DNA from: Nocardia veterana NBRC 100344
GTDB lineage: Bacteria; Actinomycetota; Actinomycetes; Mycobacteriales; Mycobacteriaceae
Assembly: GCF_000308855.1 (NCBI RefSeq)
Contig: NZ_BAGM01000135.1
Coordinates: forward strand, 1 to 63,277
Length of the DNA stretch: 63,277 nucleotides
Reading direction: 5' to 3'
The translations under genes were made by a program, and so were the position numbers. The notes beneath the pieces are model-generated. The model saw nothing but the letters and a program-made list of their open reading frames with translations, was not told the DNA's origin and searched no databases. This document shows positions 41,797 to 51,318 of the stretch, in pieces. Each line of letters starts with the position of its first letter. Position 1 is the first letter of the stretch.

Positions 41797-43197
41797 ATGC
41801 GCACGGCAACAGCAGACGGCGCCCACCCACCGCAGCCTTCCGGCGAACCGGTCGCACCCCGGCAGCCGAGGTGGGTCGCGGCTCACGCGGTGGCGGCCGG
41901 AATGGATTTCGATCGCTACTTCCGGCTGCGCCGGGCGCGCGACGGTGATCCGTTCGTGGTCCGTTTTCCGGGATTCGGCGCGGTATTGTTCACCGGGACA
42001 CCCAGCGGCACAAAGGAATTACTTCGGGCGCCGATCGACATTCTGCATCCACCGCAACCGAATCCGATCGAACCACTTATCGGTTCCGCGTCGTTGATAC
42101 TCGCTCGTGATCACCGACATCGCAATGACCGCACCCTGTTGACACCCGCATTTCATCGGTCCCGAATTGCGGAGTACGGCACGGTAATCCGGGACAGCAC
42201 TCGGGACGAACTCGCCGGCGCGGGCGCGGGCCCGCCGTGGCGGCCGGGAGCGACGATCGATGCGCGGGTGGCGGCGCGCGCACTGACGCTGCGCGTGATC
42301 CTGACACTGATCTTCGGCACCGACGATCCGATCCGGCGGCCGGCCTACACCGCCGCGGTCGGCGACTTCCTCACCGCCTTCACCGGACCGCTGATGCTGG
42401 TTCCGGCACTGCGGCGCGGCGCATTCGGATATGCGCCCTGGGATCGGTTCCTGCGCGCCCGCTCCCGAGTGGACGCGTTGCTCGATGCCGAGATCGCCGC
42501 GCGCCGAGTCGCCGGCACACCGGGCAGCGGCGCGCTCGGTGTCCTGCTCACCGCGCGGTACGACGACGGCAGCGGTGTCGACGACGCCGACCTGCGGGAA
42601 CAACTGCGCACCCTGCTGGTGGCCGGGCACGAGACGACGGCGACCAGTCTGGTGTGGGCACTGTTCCGGCTACATCGCCGACCGGACGCGCTGGCCCGGC
42701 TGCGCGCGGAGATCGATACCGCCGGCCCCGCCGCCGATCCCGAGGAGCTGGCGCGGTTGCCCTATCTGAACGCCGTCTGCCAGGAGACCCTGCGCCTGCA
42801 TCCGCCCGTGCCGATCGTGCTGCGGCGGCTGACCGGGCCCTACACGCTGCGCGGTGTGCGGCTGGTCGAGGGAGACACGATGGGGATCGCGATTCCGTTG
42901 CTGCACTCGGATACCGGTTGCTGGGACGAGCCGGCCGCGTTCCGACCCGAGCGGTTCCTGGAGCGGCGCTACGGCCCCTTCGAGTTCGCGCCCTACGGCG
43001 GCGGGCACCGGCGCTGCCTCGGGGCAACCCTGGCGGAATACGAATTACGGATCGCGCTCGCCACCGTGGTCGGCACCGTCGAGTTGTCGCTGCTCGAGCG
43101 CTATCGTCGCGGCCGGATTCCGCGCTCGGTCCCGCACAACATCGCGACCGGCCCACATCGGGGGATCCGATTTCGAGTAGAGGAAATCCGCCACTAG
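41797..43197 (+). CDS. Cytochrome P450
   Basis: A 466-residue haem-thiolate monooxygenase. The I-helix oxygen-activation motif is AGHETTATS near residue 276, the ExxR motif is ETLR near 329, and the haem loop is FAPYGGGHRRCLG with the axial Cys near 406. The form AGHETT and the long N-terminus fit the CYP4/CYP102-like clan common in mycobacteria (for example CYP135-138). The ATG at 41797 is used; a TTG at 41788 would add three residues. No ferredoxin or reductase gene is adjacent. The substrate cannot be deduced. Confidence 0.92.
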   Translation: MRTATADGAHPPQPSGEPVAPRQPRWVAAHAVAAGMDFDRYFRLRRARDGDPFVVRFPGFGAVLFTGTPSGTKELLRAPIDILHPPQPNPIEPLIGSASLILARDHRHRNDRTLLTPAFHRSRIAEYGTVIRDSTRDELAGAGAGPPWRPGATIDARVAARALTLRVILTLIFGTDDPIRRPAYTAAVGDFLTAFTGPLMLVPALRRGAFGYAPWDRFLRARSRVDALLDAEIAARRVAGTPGSGALGVLLTARYDDGSGVDDADLREQLRTLLVAGHETTATSLVWALFRLHRRPDALARLRAEIDTAGPAADPEELARLPYLNAVCQETLRLHPPVPIVLRRLTGPYTLRGVRLVEGDTMGIAIPLLHSDTGCWDEPAAFRPERFLERRYGPFEFAPYGGGHRRCLGATLAEYELRIALATVVGTVELSLLERYRRGRIPRSVPHNIATGPHRGIRFRVEEIRH

Positions 43198-43506
43198 TGA
43201 AGTGATTTGCCTCACAATGAGGTTTGCTGGGTATCGATTCGGCTCCGATGGCGCCACTCGGACCTCACCCCCGACTCGCCGATGCGAACGGGACTTTCGC
43301 CCCGTCACGACGGCACGCCGCCGGTGCAGTGACACATCACACATTCGGCGCGATCAGTTCATAACTGCCAGAACGCAATTGGCCGATGTCCGCACGAGAT
43401 GTAGTAATGGAACCGGGCCGGGGCCTGATAGACCATTCGCGCCTCCGCGCGCAAACATTCCTGTGCGCCGTGGCGCGCGATCTAGGTTGGAGAGGACGAA
43501 ACGGCT
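43198..43506. other. Intergenic region before the L,D-transpeptidase gene
   Basis: About 310 bases with no supported gene. A short CCTCA-CAA-TGAGG repeat (43210-43222) lies just after the P450 stop and may be a weak terminator. GGAGAGGA about 9-10 bases before the GTG at 43507 is the ribosome-binding site of the next gene. Confidence 0.5.
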
Positions 43507-44433
43507 GTGCGCACCACCACCTGTCGGAAGCCCGTTCGGGACAAGACCAGCTTGCTGGCGCTCGCGGTGACTTCGCTCGCGGTGACCGCCGCCGGTGCGA
43601 TCGCCATGGCGCCCGCCACCGCGGCGCCGCTGTGGCCCGGCGGACCCGATCTCCCCGGCGCCCCCGCCGTCGTGCAGGCGCCGCAGCCCGAACCCGGCGC
43701 GGCCCCGCTGCAGAACCCGCCGCCGTTGCCGCAGGCCAATTTCGCCCCGCCGAGCATCAGCCCCGGCGACGGCGACGTGGTCGGTGTCGCCCAGCCGATC
43801 ATCATCAACTTCAAGGAGCCGGTGACCGATCACGCCGCGGCGGAGAAGGCCATCCGGATCACCTCCAGCAACGCCACCCACGGCCACTTCTACTGGCGCG
43901 GTGACAAGCAGGTGCGGTGGCGGCCGGAGGAGTTCTGGCCCGCCAACTCCGACATCACCGTCGAGGCCGGCGGCACCAAGGTGGCCTACAAGGTCGGCGA
44001 CGCCGTCGTCGCGACCGCGGACGACGCCACCCACACGATCACGGTCACCCGCAACGGCGAGGTCATCAAGACCATGCCCACCTCGATGGGCAAGAAGGAC
44101 CACGAAACCCCCAACGGCACCTACTACGTCGGGGAAAAGAACCGGAAGATGATCATGGACTCCTCCACCTACGGAGTTCCGATCACCGATCCGCAGGGCT
44201 ACAAGCTCGAGGTCGAGTACGCGACCCGGCTGTCCAACAGCGGCATCTTCGTCCACGCCGCGCCGTGGTCGGTTGCTCAGCAGGGCGTGTCCGACTCCAG
44301 CCACGGCTGCCTGAACGTCAGCACCGAGGACGCCAAGTGGTTCTTCGAGAACGCCCAGAAGGGTGACCCGGTCGTGGTGACGAACTCGACCGGAACGCTC
44401 AGCGCCAGCGACGGCATGGGCGACTGGAGCTAG
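43507..44433 (+). CDS. L,D-transpeptidase with Ig-like domain
   Basis: A 308-residue exported enzyme that forms 3-3 cross-links in peptidoglycan or attaches proteins to it. The Sec signal peptide ends about residue 38 (MAPATAA). A Pro-rich stretch (about 40-80) is followed by an Ig-like domain (residues ~80-165; FKEPVTDHAAAEKAI) and the YkuD domain (HTITVTRNGEVIKTMPTSMG onwards), with catalytic Cys in SHGCLNVS and His in FVHAAPWS. No lipobox, unlike some mycobacterial Ldt. The start is GTG 43507 with GGAGAGGA upstream. Confidence 0.92.
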   Translation: MRTTTCRKPVRDKTSLLALAVTSLAVTAAGAIAMAPATAAPLWPGGPDLPGAPAVVQAPQPEPGAAPLQNPPPLPQANFAPPSISPGDGDVVGVAQPIIINFKEPVTDHAAAEKAIRITSSNATHGHFYWRGDKQVRWRPEEFWPANSDITVEAGGTKVAYKVGDAVVATADDATHTITVTRNGEVIKTMPTSMGKKDHETPNGTYYVGEKNRKMIMDSSTYGVPITDPQGYKLEVEYATRLSNSGIFVHAAPWSVAQQGVSDSSHGCLNVSTEDAKWFFENAQKGDPVVVTNSTGTLSASDGMGDWS

Positions 44434-44680
44434 GCTCGCCCGCCTCTCCGGGACTTTTGCGGGCCGTGAGTGCCGCGAGATGTGGTTGTCGGGGCGGCGG
44501 TAAGTGGCTGCTGTGGTTTTGGGCGTGCCCGGTGAGTTACCCATGTGCTTGCGAAATCTGTTGATTCGTTGACGGTTTCGGGGGATCTCGCCGGGCATTG
44601 CTGTGTTCCGGGGGGGTGACGGGTCTGGGTGTTTTCGAAAACTCCGGCCTTCGGGGGTGCCACGCTTCTAGGATCTGGTC

Positions 44681-45706
44681 ATGGCCGGGGTGTCCTCGAA
44701 CGATCATCCGACGGCCGGTCGAGAGTTCAGGGGTTCGGTGCCGGGGGTTCTCCGGGTGTTCGCGCGGGGCGGGCAGACTGCGGGGGTGCGGAGCCGGGCG
44801 GAGCGAGTATTGCCGCAGAACCGGGGACGGCGGCGGCCGTGGGGGGATTACGGGCTGTTCCTGGTGCTGGTGGTGCCGAATCTGGTGTTGCTCGGGCTGT
44901 TCGTCTATCGGCCGCTGATCGACAACATCCGGCTCTCGTTCACCGACTGGAATCTCGCCGAACCGTTCGCGCATTTCATCGGCGGGCGCAACTACCGCGA
45001 ATGGTGGGAACGCGACGACACCTGGCAGATCGTCGGCAATACCGTGATCTTCACCGTCTGCGCGGTCGGCGGCAGTATGGCCCTGGGATTGGCGCTCGCC
45101 CTGCTGCTGGATCGGAAACTGTTCGGTCGCAACGTCGTTCGCTCGGTGATCTTCGCGCCGTTCGTGATCTCCGGTGCGGCGATCGGGGTGGCGTTCCAAT
45201 TCATCTTCGACCCCGGATTCGGCCTGGTACAGGACGTACTGCACCGCATCGGAATCAGGAATGTGCCGGATTTCTATCAGGATCCGCACTGGGCGCTGTT
45301 CATGGTGACGGTCACCTACATCTGGAAGAACCTCGGCTACGCCTTCGTCATCTATCTTGCCGCGCTGCAGGGAGTGCAGCGCGACCTGATGGAAGCGGCG
45401 GCGATCGACGGGGCCGGCCGCTGGGCCGCCTTCACCCGGGTGCTGCTGCCGCAGCTGCGGCCCACCACATTCTTCCTGTCGATAACCGTGATGCTGAATT
45501 CGCTGCAGGTCTTCGACATCATCAACGTGATGACCCGCGGCGGCCCGCTGGGTACCGGCACCACAACCATGGTCTACCAGGTCTACGAGGAGAGCTTCCG
45601 CAACTTCCGGGCCGGCTACGGTGCGACGGTCGCGACGATCATGTTCGTGGTCCTGCTGATCATCACGCTGGCCCAAGTCCGAGCGATGGATCGAGACGAA
45701 CGATGA
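44681..45706 (+). CDS. ugpA: Sugar/glycerophospho-type ABC permease (UgpA-like)
   Basis: A 341-residue permease with six predicted helices beginning YGLFLVLVVPNLVLLGLFVYRPL (about residue 57). The cytoplasmic EAA motif is EAAAIDGAGRWAAFTRVLLPQLRP. The first ~50 residues are basic and not conserved, so the start may be further downstream. The operon order permease-permease-binding protein is that of ugpAEB, whose M. tuberculosis version imports glycerophosphocholine. The ATG at 44681 is the earliest credible one. It overlaps the next permease by 4 bases. Confidence 0.85.
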   Translation: MAGVSSNDHPTAGREFRGSVPGVLRVFARGGQTAGVRSRAERVLPQNRGRRRPWGDYGLFLVLVVPNLVLLGLFVYRPLIDNIRLSFTDWNLAEPFAHFIGGRNYREWWERDDTWQIVGNTVIFTVCAVGGSMALGLALALLLDRKLFGRNVVRSVIFAPFVISGAAIGVAFQFIFDPGFGLVQDVLHRIGIRNVPDFYQDPHWALFMVTVTYIWKNLGYAFVIYLAALQGVQRDLMEAAAIDGAGRWAAFTRVLLPQLRPTTFFLSITVMLNSLQVFDIINVMTRGGPLGTGTTTMVYQVYEESFRNFRAGYGATVATIMFVVLLIITLAQVRAMDRDER

Positions 45707-46566
45707 ACACTCTCGTCGGAGTATCCGATCGCCGCCGGAAACGCCTGCTGGCCACCGTTTTCGGCTACGCGGCGATGGTCTGCGTACTGGTCGTGGTCGG
45801 CGTGCCGCTGTTCTGGATCCTGATCACCTCGTTCAAGGCCCGGCCGGACATCTACACCCAACCGGCGGTGTGGTGGCCGCACAGCTGGCATCCGGAGAAC
45901 TACCACGAGGCCACCACGGCCCTGCCGTTCCGGACGTTCCTGCGCAATTCGCTGATCGTGACCGCCGTGGTCGCGGGGGTGAAATTCGGCCTCGGTGTGT
46001 TCAGTGCGTACGGATTGGTGTTTCTGCGCTTTCCGGGTAAGACGCTGATCTTCCTGGCGATCATCGCCGCCCTGATGGTGCCGAATCAGATCACGGTGAT
46101 CTCCAACTACGCATTGATCGCGCAGCTCGGCTGGCGAAACACGCTGGTGGGCATCATCGTGCCGCTGTGCGGGGTGGCATTCGGAACCTTCCTGATGCGC
46201 AACCATTTTCTGTCCCTGCCCGCCTCGGTGATCGAGGCGGCGCGCATCGACGGAGCCAACTGGTGGCAGCTGCTGATCCGGGTGGTGCTGCCGATGTCCG
46301 GGCCGACGATGGTCGCATTCGCGGTGGTGACGCTGGTCAACGAATGGAACGAATACCTCTGGCCGTTCCTGATGGCCGACGACTCCGGGGTCGCGACCCT
46401 GCCGGTCGGATTGACGCTGTTGCAGAACACCGAGAACCCCAGCGTCACCAACTGGGGGCCCGTGATGGCCGGCACCCTGCTGACCATGCTGCCCATCCTG
46501 ATCGTCTTCGTGGTCCTGCAGCGCCACATGATCAAGGGCCTGACCACCGGTGCCGTCAAAGGCTGA
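45703..46566 (+). CDS. ugpE: Sugar/glycerophospho-type ABC permease (UgpE-like)
   Basis: A 287-residue permease of the MalG/UgpE type, with six helices (AAMVCVLVVVGVPLFWILITSFK, SLIVTAVVAGVKFGLGVFSAYGL and others) and the EAA motif EAARIDGANWWQLLIRVVLPMSGP near residue 180. It overlaps the end of ugpA by 4 bases (ATGA) and precedes the binding-protein gene by 18 bases, so the three form one operon. Together with UgpA it would form the membrane channel. Confidence 0.88.
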   Translation: MNTLVGVSDRRRKRLLATVFGYAAMVCVLVVVGVPLFWILITSFKARPDIYTQPAVWWPHSWHPENYHEATTALPFRTFLRNSLIVTAVVAGVKFGLGVFSAYGLVFLRFPGKTLIFLAIIAALMVPNQITVISNYALIAQLGWRNTLVGIIVPLCGVAFGTFLMRNHFLSLPASVIEAARIDGANWWQLLIRVVLPMSGPTMVAFAVVTLVNEWNEYLWPFLMADDSGVATLPVGLTLLQNTENPSVTNWGPVMAGTLLTMLPILIVFVVLQRHMIKGLTTGAVKG

Positions 46567-46584
46567 CCCCCTCAGGAGCATGCC

Positions 46585-47916
46585 GTGTCCCCGACACCGT
46601 CGACCCCGCGCCCGCTGACCCGCCGCGGGTTCCTCACTGCCGCAACGGCTACCGCCGGGCTGGCGCTGTCCGCCTGTGCCGGAATGGGCGGTAGCACCGG
46701 AGTCGGTGGCGACCCGCACACCATCGTCTTCTGGTCCAACCATCCGGGCACCTCCAAGAACCAGGAAACCGAACTGATCAATAGGTTCCAGGCCCGGAAC
46801 CCCGAACTCACCGTGAAATTGGTGGACGCGGGGCGCAATTACGAAGAGGTGGCACAGAAGTTCAACGCCGCGCTCACCGGTGGGGCGCTACCCGATGTGG
46901 TTGTGCTGTCGGATGTCTGGTGGTTCAACTACGCCCTGAACAAGGCCATCGAACCGCTCGACGAACATATCGCCGCCGCGCGCGTCCCGATGTCCGATTA
47001 TGTCGACAGCTTCGTCGACGACTATCGCTTCGACGGCAAACTGTGGGCCCTCCCGTACGCCCGCTCGACGCAGATCTTCTGCTACAACCGCGGACTGTGG
47101 GCCCGCGCCGGACTACCCGATCGTGGCCCGCGGAGCTGGCAGGAATTCGACGAATGGGGGCCCGAACTGCAGCGCGCCATCGGCGCCGGGAAATGGGCGC
47201 ACGGCTGGGGCGACGCCAAGAATTATCTGGCCTGGACCTTCCAGGGGCCGAACTGGACCTTCGGCGGCGCCTACTCCGACAACTGGACGCTGAAGTTCAC
47301 CGACCCGCACACGCTCGCGGCCGGAAACTTCCTGCGCGACATGATCGTTCGTAAACGGTATGCGAGCATCCGGCCGCAGGTGGCCGTCGATTTCGGCACC
47401 GGGGTGGTGGGCTCGGCGATCACTTCCACCGGCGATATCAAGGGCATCGTGGCCAATGCCGCCGGCACATTGGATTTCGCGACCGCATTCCTGCCCCATC
47501 CGAACGGGCCCGGCTGCACCACTGGTGGCGCCGGCCTGGCGATCCCGTCCCGGATCTCCGATCAGCGCAAATCGAACGCGCTGCGCTTCATCGAATTCCT
47601 CACCAACCCGGCCAACACCGCGTACTTCTCGCAGGCCACCGGCTATATCCCGGTCCGCAAATCGGCGGTCTCGGATCCCTCCGAACAGCAATTTCTCACC
47701 GCCAACCGCAATTTCGCCACCGCCGTCGACCAGCTGCCGCTGACCCGGTCCCAGGACTACGCCCGGGTGTTCCTGCCCGGTGCCGATCAGATCATCGGCA
47801 CCGGGCTGGAACAGATCGGACTACAGAATCGGGAGGTGAGCGCGGCCTTCGCCGATATCAACGACCGGCTGCAGACCATCTACGACCGGCAAATCGGCCC
47901 GAAACTACCGAAGTAG
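46585..47916 (+). CDS. ugpB: Extracellular solute-binding lipoprotein (UgpB-like)
   Basis: A 443-residue substrate-binding protein of the family-1 type. The leader carries both twin arginines (LTRRGFLTA, residues 11-19) and a lipobox (LSAC, Cys31), pointing to Tat export and a lipid anchor. The mature part has the family phrases FWSNHPGTSKNQE, ALPDVVVLSDVWWFNYAL and ANTAYFSQATGYIPVRKSA. GTG at 46585 has AGGAG 8 bases upstream. No ugpC-type ATPase gene follows; the next gene is the convergent M13 peptidase 6 bases away, so the ATPase must come from elsewhere, perhaps a shared MsiK-like protein. Confidence 0.88.
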   Translation: MSPTPSTPRPLTRRGFLTAATATAGLALSACAGMGGSTGVGGDPHTIVFWSNHPGTSKNQETELINRFQARNPELTVKLVDAGRNYEEVAQKFNAALTGGALPDVVVLSDVWWFNYALNKAIEPLDEHIAAARVPMSDYVDSFVDDYRFDGKLWALPYARSTQIFCYNRGLWARAGLPDRGPRSWQEFDEWGPELQRAIGAGKWAHGWGDAKNYLAWTFQGPNWTFGGAYSDNWTLKFTDPHTLAAGNFLRDMIVRKRYASIRPQVAVDFGTGVVGSAITSTGDIKGIVANAAGTLDFATAFLPHPNGPGCTTGGAGLAIPSRISDQRKSNALRFIEFLTNPANTAYFSQATGYIPVRKSAVSDPSEQQFLTANRNFATAVDQLPLTRSQDYARVFLPGADQIIGTGLEQIGLQNREVSAAFADINDRLQTIYDRQIGPKLPK

Positions 47917-47922
47917 CACGGA

Positions 47923-49911
47923 TTACCAGATCCGCACCCGCTCGGCCGGGGCCAGATACAAGCCGTCGCCCGGCTCGACGCCGAAGGCCTCGTGGAAGCT
48001 GTCCAGGTTGCGCACCACGCCGTTGCACCGGAACTCCGGCGGCGAATGCGGATCCACCGCGAGCCGGCGCAGGGCCTCCTCGTCCCGGGCCTTGGTCCGC
48101 CACACCTGAGCCCAGCCGAAGAACACTCGTTGCAGACCGGTCAATCCGTCGATCACCGGCGCCTCGGCACCGTCGAGCGCGATCTTGTAGGCCTCCAGAG
48201 CGATCGACAGCCCACCAAGATCACCGATGTTCTCGCCGATGGTGAATTCTCCGTTCACAGTGTGCCCGGGCAACGCCTTCGGCTCGAACTGGTTGTACTG
48301 GTCGATCAGCGCCTTCGTGCGCTTGCCGAATTCGGCCCGATCGGCGTCGGTCCACCAGTCGACCATATTGCCGTCGCCGTCGTACTTGCTGCCCTGATCG
48401 TCGAATCCGTGCCCGATCTCGTGCCCGATCACCGCGCCGATACCGCCGTAGTTGGCCGCGTCGTCGGCATTCATATCGAAGAACGGTGGCTGCAGAATCG
48501 CGGCCGGGAATACGATTTCGTTCATGCCCGGGTTGTAGTAGGCGTTCACCATCTGCGGGGTCATGAACCACTCACCGCGATCCACCGGTCCGCCGAGCTT
48601 GTTCAGATCCCGGTCGTGGTCGGCGGCGTATCCGCTGCGGTAGTTGCCCACCAGATCCGTGGCGTCGATCCGGACCGCCGAATAGTCGCGCCAGGTGTCG
48701 GGATAGCCGATCTTCGGGGTGAAGCGCTCCAGTTTGGCCAGCGCGGCCTGCCTGGTCTCCGGCCCCATCCAATCCAGCCGGCTGATGTTGCGGCGATAGG
48801 CTTCGATCAGATTCGCGACCAGCTCCTGCATCCGCTGCTTGGCCTCGGGCGGGAAATGCTCGGCGACATAGATTTTCGCCACCGCCTCACCGAGCAGATC
48901 CTGCACCAGCGAGACGCCCCGCTTCCAGCGCTCCCGATTCTCCTGCGCCCCGGTGAGGGTACGACCGTAGAAATCGAAATTCTCCTCCACCACCGCGGCG
49001 GTCAGATACGGCGCCCGCGCCCGCAGCACCCGCCAACTCGCCCAGGCCTGCCAATCCGCGAGCGATTCGGAGGCCCACAGCCGAGCGAAGGTGCGGGCGT
49101 AATCGGGTTGGCGGACAACGACTTCGGCGAACAGCTCGGGGCCGGAGGCGGGGACGCCCTCGGCCAGCGCCTCGGTCCAGGCGGACCAGTCGAATTCCGG
49201 ATTCTCGGCGGCGAGATCGGCGAAAGTGGTGAGGTTGTAGCTCAATTCGGCATCGCGACGACGCACCACGTCCCAATGGCCGGCCGCGAGCTTGCGCTCC
49301 AGTTCGAAGACCCGCTGCGGGTCGAAATCGAGCGCGGCCAAATCGAACATCCGGCGCATGTGCTCGACGTACTTGGTCCGGATCTCGGCGTAATCGTCAC
49401 TGCGATAATAGGATTCATCGGGCAGGCCGAGACCGGACTGGGTGAGGTTCACCAGGTAGCGCTGGGAATTCTTGTCGTCGGTGTCGACATAGGCGCCCAC
49501 CGCGCCGCCGACGCCGGTGCGCTGGAGCCGGCCCAGCAGAGCGGCGAATTCCCCGCGATCGCGGACCTCGCGCACCGCGGCCAGCTCCGCGGCGATCGGC
49601 GTGAGCGCGGCGGCCTCGACGGCCTCCTCGTCCATGAAGCTGTTGTAGAGGTCGGCGATCTTGCGCGCCTCCTCCGGATCGGGCACCTCGGTCGCCGTCC
49701 CGGCGGCCAGTTCCTGGATGATCTTCTTCACATCCAGCTCGGCCTGGTCGTACAGGGTGCGGAAGGCACCGTCGACCGCGCGGTCGGCCGGGATCTCGTA
49801 GGTGTCCAGCCATTTGCCGTTGACGTGCGCGAACAGGTCGTCCTGCACCCGCACAGCATCATCGCGAAAGGTCAGATCGATACCCGAGGGAGTCGTCACG
49901 TCGGAAGTCAC
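47923..49911 (-). CDS. M13-family zinc metallopeptidase (PepO/Zmp1-like)
   Basis: A 662-residue neprilysin-family peptidase, the size of M. tuberculosis Zmp1. The zinc motif is VIGHEIGHGFDDQG near residue 495, with the third ligand Glu in GENIGDLGGLSIAL, and the family's substrate loop NAYYNPGMNEIVFPAAIL precedes it. The C-terminus ends in RVRIW, a close match to the common CxxW ending. No signal peptide or transmembrane helix is visible, as in Zmp1, although the latter is secreted by another route. It converges with ugpB. Confidence 0.93.
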   Translation of the reverse strand: MTSDVTTPSGIDLTFRDDAVRVQDDLFAHVNGKWLDTYEIPADRAVDGAFRTLYDQAELDVKKIIQELAAGTATEVPDPEEARKIADLYNSFMDEEAVEAAALTPIAAELAAVREVRDRGEFAALLGRLQRTGVGGAVGAYVDTDDKNSQRYLVNLTQSGLGLPDESYYRSDDYAEIRTKYVEHMRRMFDLAALDFDPQRVFELERKLAAGHWDVVRRRDAELSYNLTTFADLAAENPEFDWSAWTEALAEGVPASGPELFAEVVVRQPDYARTFARLWASESLADWQAWASWRVLRARAPYLTAAVVEENFDFYGRTLTGAQENRERWKRGVSLVQDLLGEAVAKIYVAEHFPPEAKQRMQELVANLIEAYRRNISRLDWMGPETRQAALAKLERFTPKIGYPDTWRDYSAVRIDATDLVGNYRSGYAADHDRDLNKLGGPVDRGEWFMTPQMVNAYYNPGMNEIVFPAAILQPPFFDMNADDAANYGGIGAVIGHEIGHGFDDQGSKYDGDGNMVDWWTDADRAEFGKRTKALIDQYNQFEPKALPGHTVNGEFTIGENIGDLGGLSIALEAYKIALDGAEAPVIDGLTGLQRVFFGWAQVWRTKARDEEALRRLAVDPHSPPEFRCNGVVRNLDSFHEAFGVEPGDGLYLAPAERVRIW

Positions 49912-49962
49912 GATCTCCAGTATGCCGACGCCGACGGTTCGCCGCCGCCGGGTTTCCGCGCG

Positions 49963-50343
49963 CTAGGCCGTGGTCACCGGAAGGCGATCGAATTCGCCGT
50001 CTCGGGCCCCGGCCAGAAAGGCACACCACTCACCGGCGGTGAAGCGCAGTTCGGTGGTGGTGTGGCGCAACCGGACACCCCCGTCCGCTGCCGGAAGAAC
50101 CCGCAACTCCGGCGTATCGGAGCCATTGCCGAGCGCCCGCAGGAACGCCATCCAGGTCTCGGCGTCGACGGTGACGATCGGCTCGTCCTCGGGGCGGCGC
50201 GTGGGATCACGACGATATTTGCTGTCGCGGATCAGCACCACGGCGTCTTCGAAGCGCACCTCGACACATTGATTGCCGTTGTTGGTACGCGTCGAGGTGA
50301 ACCAGGGTGTGACCGCCGGCCGATACCTCGCGGGGGTGGGCAT
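49963..50343 (-). CDS. DUF397 domain protein, two copies
   Basis: A 126-residue protein made of two DUF397-like units. The first has the signature WFTSTRTNNGNQCVEVRF, followed by VVLIRDSKYRRDP, and ends in WMAFLRAL. The second is shorter and ends TAGEWCAFLAGARDGEFD. DUF397 proteins are the usual partners of XRE-DUF5753 regulators in actinobacteria, in the BldB/WhiJ-type pairs. It begins 10 bases after the end of that regulator gene. The start at 50343 (MPTPARYR) is favoured; a GTG at 50361 would overlap the upstream stop. Confidence 0.85.
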   Translation of the reverse strand: MPTPARYRPAVTPWFTSTRTNNGNQCVEVRFEDAVVLIRDSKYRRDPTRRPEDEPIVTVDAETWMAFLRALGNGSDTPELRVLPAADGGVRLRHTTTELRFTAGEWCAFLAGARDGEFDRLPVTTA

Positions 50344-50353
50344 GGGCTGGAGT

Positions 50354-51202
50354 TTACACACCGAGATATTTCTCGATCAGCGCCAATGACTCTGTGCGAG
50401 TGAGGGATTGGTCGAGCGCACGCACATATGCGAACGCAAGATCGTGCACCTGATCCGGATCGTCGACCGGGCCGCCGAAGACCGCACTCTCGGCCCAGCC
50501 GAAGGTGGGCAGATGATCCGAGGCGAAATCGAGCAGATGGAAGCTCGCGCCGCCGAGGATCGCCCCGGCGGTGGCCGCGAACGGAATGACCCGGATGTCG
50601 ATGTTGTCGCGGGTGTGCAGCAATCCGGCCAGATACTCCAGCTGGTCGCGCAACACCTGCTGACCCCCGATCTGCTGCAACAACGTCGCCTCACCGACGA
50701 CAGCCGTCAGCTCGACCGGGTCCGGACCGTGCAGCCGCTGCCGACGGCGCATCCGCACCGCGACCAGCTGGTCCACCTGCGCCGGCCGAATCATCACATC
50801 GGCGCTGATCAGGGCGCGGGCATAGGCCTCGGTCTGCAGGATTCCGGGCACCACCAGGCTGTCGTAACTGCGAATACTGCGGGCGCCGTACTCCATGCCG
50901 TAATAGCGCTGCAGCTCCGGGCCGATCAGCCCCGAGCGCGCCCACCAGCCGCGCTCCCGACCGGCAGCGAGCAGGGCGAGTAGCTCGGCCCGCTCCTGTG
51001 GATCGACCTCGAGCAGCTCGAGCACCGGGCCGATCGAATGGGGGGTCAGCGCCCGACGGCCCTTCTCCACATGTGACCAGTTCGCCGGGGTGTAACCCAC
51101 CGCTCGCGCGAACCCGGCCGAGTCGTAGCCGCGTTCTTCCCGCAGCCGACGTAGGCGACGAACCAATTCCCACCGAGCGACGACAGGCGAGGTAGGTGCC
51201 AT
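50354..51202 (-). CDS. XRE regulator with DUF5753 (WhiJ-like)
   Basis: A 282-residue regulator. The helix-turn-helix is at about residues 12-60 (LRRLREERGYDSAGFARAVGYTPANWSHVEKGRRAL). The DUF5753 domain follows, with YYGMEYGARSIRSYDSLVVPGILQTEAYARALI and the C-terminal SDHLPTFGWAESAVFGGPVDD. Such regulators act with a DUF397 partner, encoded here directly downstream. The gene is divergent from an unknown gene at 51319, with 116 bases between. Confidence 0.88.
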   Translation of the reverse strand: MAPTSPVVARWELVRRLRRLREERGYDSAGFARAVGYTPANWSHVEKGRRALTPHSIGPVLELLEVDPQERAELLALLAAGRERGWWARSGLIGPELQRYYGMEYGARSIRSYDSLVVPGILQTEAYARALISADVMIRPAQVDQLVAVRMRRRQRLHGPDPVELTAVVGEATLLQQIGGQQVLRDQLEYLAGLLHTRDNIDIRVIPFAATAGAILGGASFHLLDFASDHLPTFGWAESAVFGGPVDDPDQVHDLAFAYVRALDQSLTRTESLALIEKYLGV

Positions 51203-51318
51203 GCGGGCCGATGCTACGCCCGCGCATTCGCCAGCGTGTGACTATTGTCATTTCAACTGCACGGCGATACGGTCTGTGCATCGGTGGCACTGCACTCGAC
51301 GACGAGACGAGGTTCGCC

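Noticed and set aside
43210..43222. CCTCA-CAA-TGAGG repeat as the P450 terminator
   Set aside because: Only five base pairs and a three-base loop; too weak to call as a terminator.
47992..50403. 803-codon open frame opposite the M13 peptidase
   Set aside because: It is an antisense shadow spanning two real genes; the minus strand carries the HEIGH motif.
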